Source of the DNA: Tetraselmis striata
Lineage: Eukaryota > Chlorophyta > Chlorodendrophyceae > Chlorodendrales > Chlorodendraceae
Reading direction: 5' to 3'
Assembly (NCBI GenBank): GCA_006384855.1
Contig: VCJN01000365.1
Coordinates: 1 to 64,000, forward strand
DNA length: 64,000 nucleotides
The position numbers and the translations under genes are program-made. The notes under the pieces are model-generated. The model was not told the origin of the DNA. It searched no databases and was given only the letters and a program-made list of their open reading frames with translations. Shown here piece by piece: positions 63,361 through 64,000 of this stretch; position 1 is the stretch's first letter; each line of letters starts with the position of its first letter.

Positions 63361-64000
63361 GTGTGTTGCGGAGGTAGACGAGTTCCGCTGCCTCCGATCA
63401 TCGCGGTGGCCACCAACGATGCCGATGAACCAGTCGCCGCCCTCACTCCACTGGAGGACCGGTGCTCCAACCGACGTGCTTGCCAAGGGCCCCTCCCGTT
63501 TCACAACCTCTCGCACCCGGAACGTAAGGACTTATGTGATCGTGCTGAGGAGGTGGCGGTGAAGCGGCCGAAGCTATTGTACCTTGCGGCGGCCGGGGTG
63601 GTCGCCGCGCAATTCAATGTCCGCATCGACGACTGAGACCGTAAGGCCATCAAGAACGCCGTCTCCCGCCGGGCTGCCGCTGCAAATGTTAGCATGCATG
63701 CCAGTCTCATGTAGCCAGTCCCATCTAGCCGTCTCCAAACCTCAGCTTCAAGCTGCAGGGGGAGGACCTGATGAGCTTCTTCGTGCTGAGGGTATGTTGT
63801 TGTGTGCTTCCCATGTGCCCAAATGCATGCTAACATGCTATAATGTGCAATGTTATTGCATGTTGCCAATGTGTTTGCATGCCATGGGGCTGAGACAGTG
63901 CGTTGCAAATGTATTTGTTACACACAGTGAGTGGAGGCCAGCCAAGCTAGCCAAGTTCATTGGGCTGATCCGTGGCAGGCAGGAAACTGGCCGCAAGATA
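63361..64000 (+). CDS. Partial unrecognised gene running off the right edge
   Basis: A first exon-like frame (about 63380-63636) reads PIIAVATNDADEPVAALTPL and ERKDLCDRAEEVAVKRPKLL followed by YLAAAGVVAAQFNVRIDD. A second segment reads LSFKLQGEDLMSFFVL (about 63736-63790) and meets GTATGT. ACACAG near 63924-63929 then precedes EWRPAKLAKFIGLIRGRQET, which runs out of the window. The GT-AG pair (about 63792-63929) gives a credible intron. The family is not recognised. It may be another TE transposase, because similar charged helices occur around 62480-62716, or a host gene. Confidence 0.4.

Noticed and set aside
1-64000. tRNA or rRNA genes
   Set aside because: I looked for B-box-like GGTTCGAATCC phrases and rRNA landmarks and found none that could be folded with confidence; a tRNAscan or Rfam run would be needed to be sure.

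Overview
The window looks like nuclear DNA from a eukaryote of the green lineage, most likely an alga with a large, transposon-filled genome. Three things support this. The one clearly intact host-type gene (50978-54218) encodes a plant-type RR-TZF protein, with ankyrin repeats followed by a CHCH arginine-rich region and a C-X7-C-X5-C-X3-H / C-X5-C-X4-C-X3-H zinc finger pair, and it is split by four good GT-AG introns. Nothing resembles operons, ribosome binding sites or bacterial gene packing. The rest of the window is layered eukaryotic transposable elements (TEs), satellites and minisatellites. I cannot tell a chlorophyte from a streptophyte alga with this sequence alone.

Layout. 1-1.9 kb: little except a (CT)n tract. 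1905-3874: an element with 32-bp perfect terminal inverted repeats (TIRs) and a TAA target duplication (PIF/Harbinger type). 4.3-6.6 kb: copies of a ~200-bp dispersed repeat. 6.76-7.9 kb: the C-terminal part of a dead LINE. 8.45-11.2 kb: a broken low-complexity ORF of retroelement ORF1 type. 12.2-14.5 kb: two divergent unrecognised genes. 14.9-21.7 kb: a 371-bp satellite array interrupted by a complete 4801-bp CACTA-like element (16262-21062). 22-25.5 kb: a Cys-rich protein on the plus strand and a BED-finger protein on the minus strand, both probably of transposon origin. 25.5-26.3 kb: tandem duplication and an old LINE tail. 28500-31142: a second PIF/Harbinger-like element (TSD TTA). 32.2-33.6 kb: the 3' part of a LINE with a restriction-like endonuclease. 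34591-38399: an apparently full-length Ginger/KRBA2-type element with ~260-bp TIRs made of a repeated palindromic motif and a transposase with a retroviral-integrase-type core. 39-41 kb: a lone CACTA-like end and a gag-type zinc knuckle. 41.6-45.9 kb: a degenerate APE-type LINE (endonuclease, RT with YADD box, C-terminal Cys/His motif). 46046-46962 and 56138-57464: two related TIR elements. 47108-49649: a piggyBac-like element with a broken transposase. 50978-54218: the RR-TZF gene. 54970-55415: a 5'-truncated inverted copy of the LINE tail. 58778-60128: another TIR element. 60.4-64 kb: fragments including a possible second piggyBac-like N-terminus.

Apart from the zinc-finger gene, few ORFs are intact. 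Most coding relics carry stops and frameshifts, and long G or C homopolymers (about 30 tracts, many of 15-35 bases) often sit inside them or beside transposon ends. Exact comparison of inverted ends and flanking duplications gave the firmest calls; family names rest on motif recognition without database searches.
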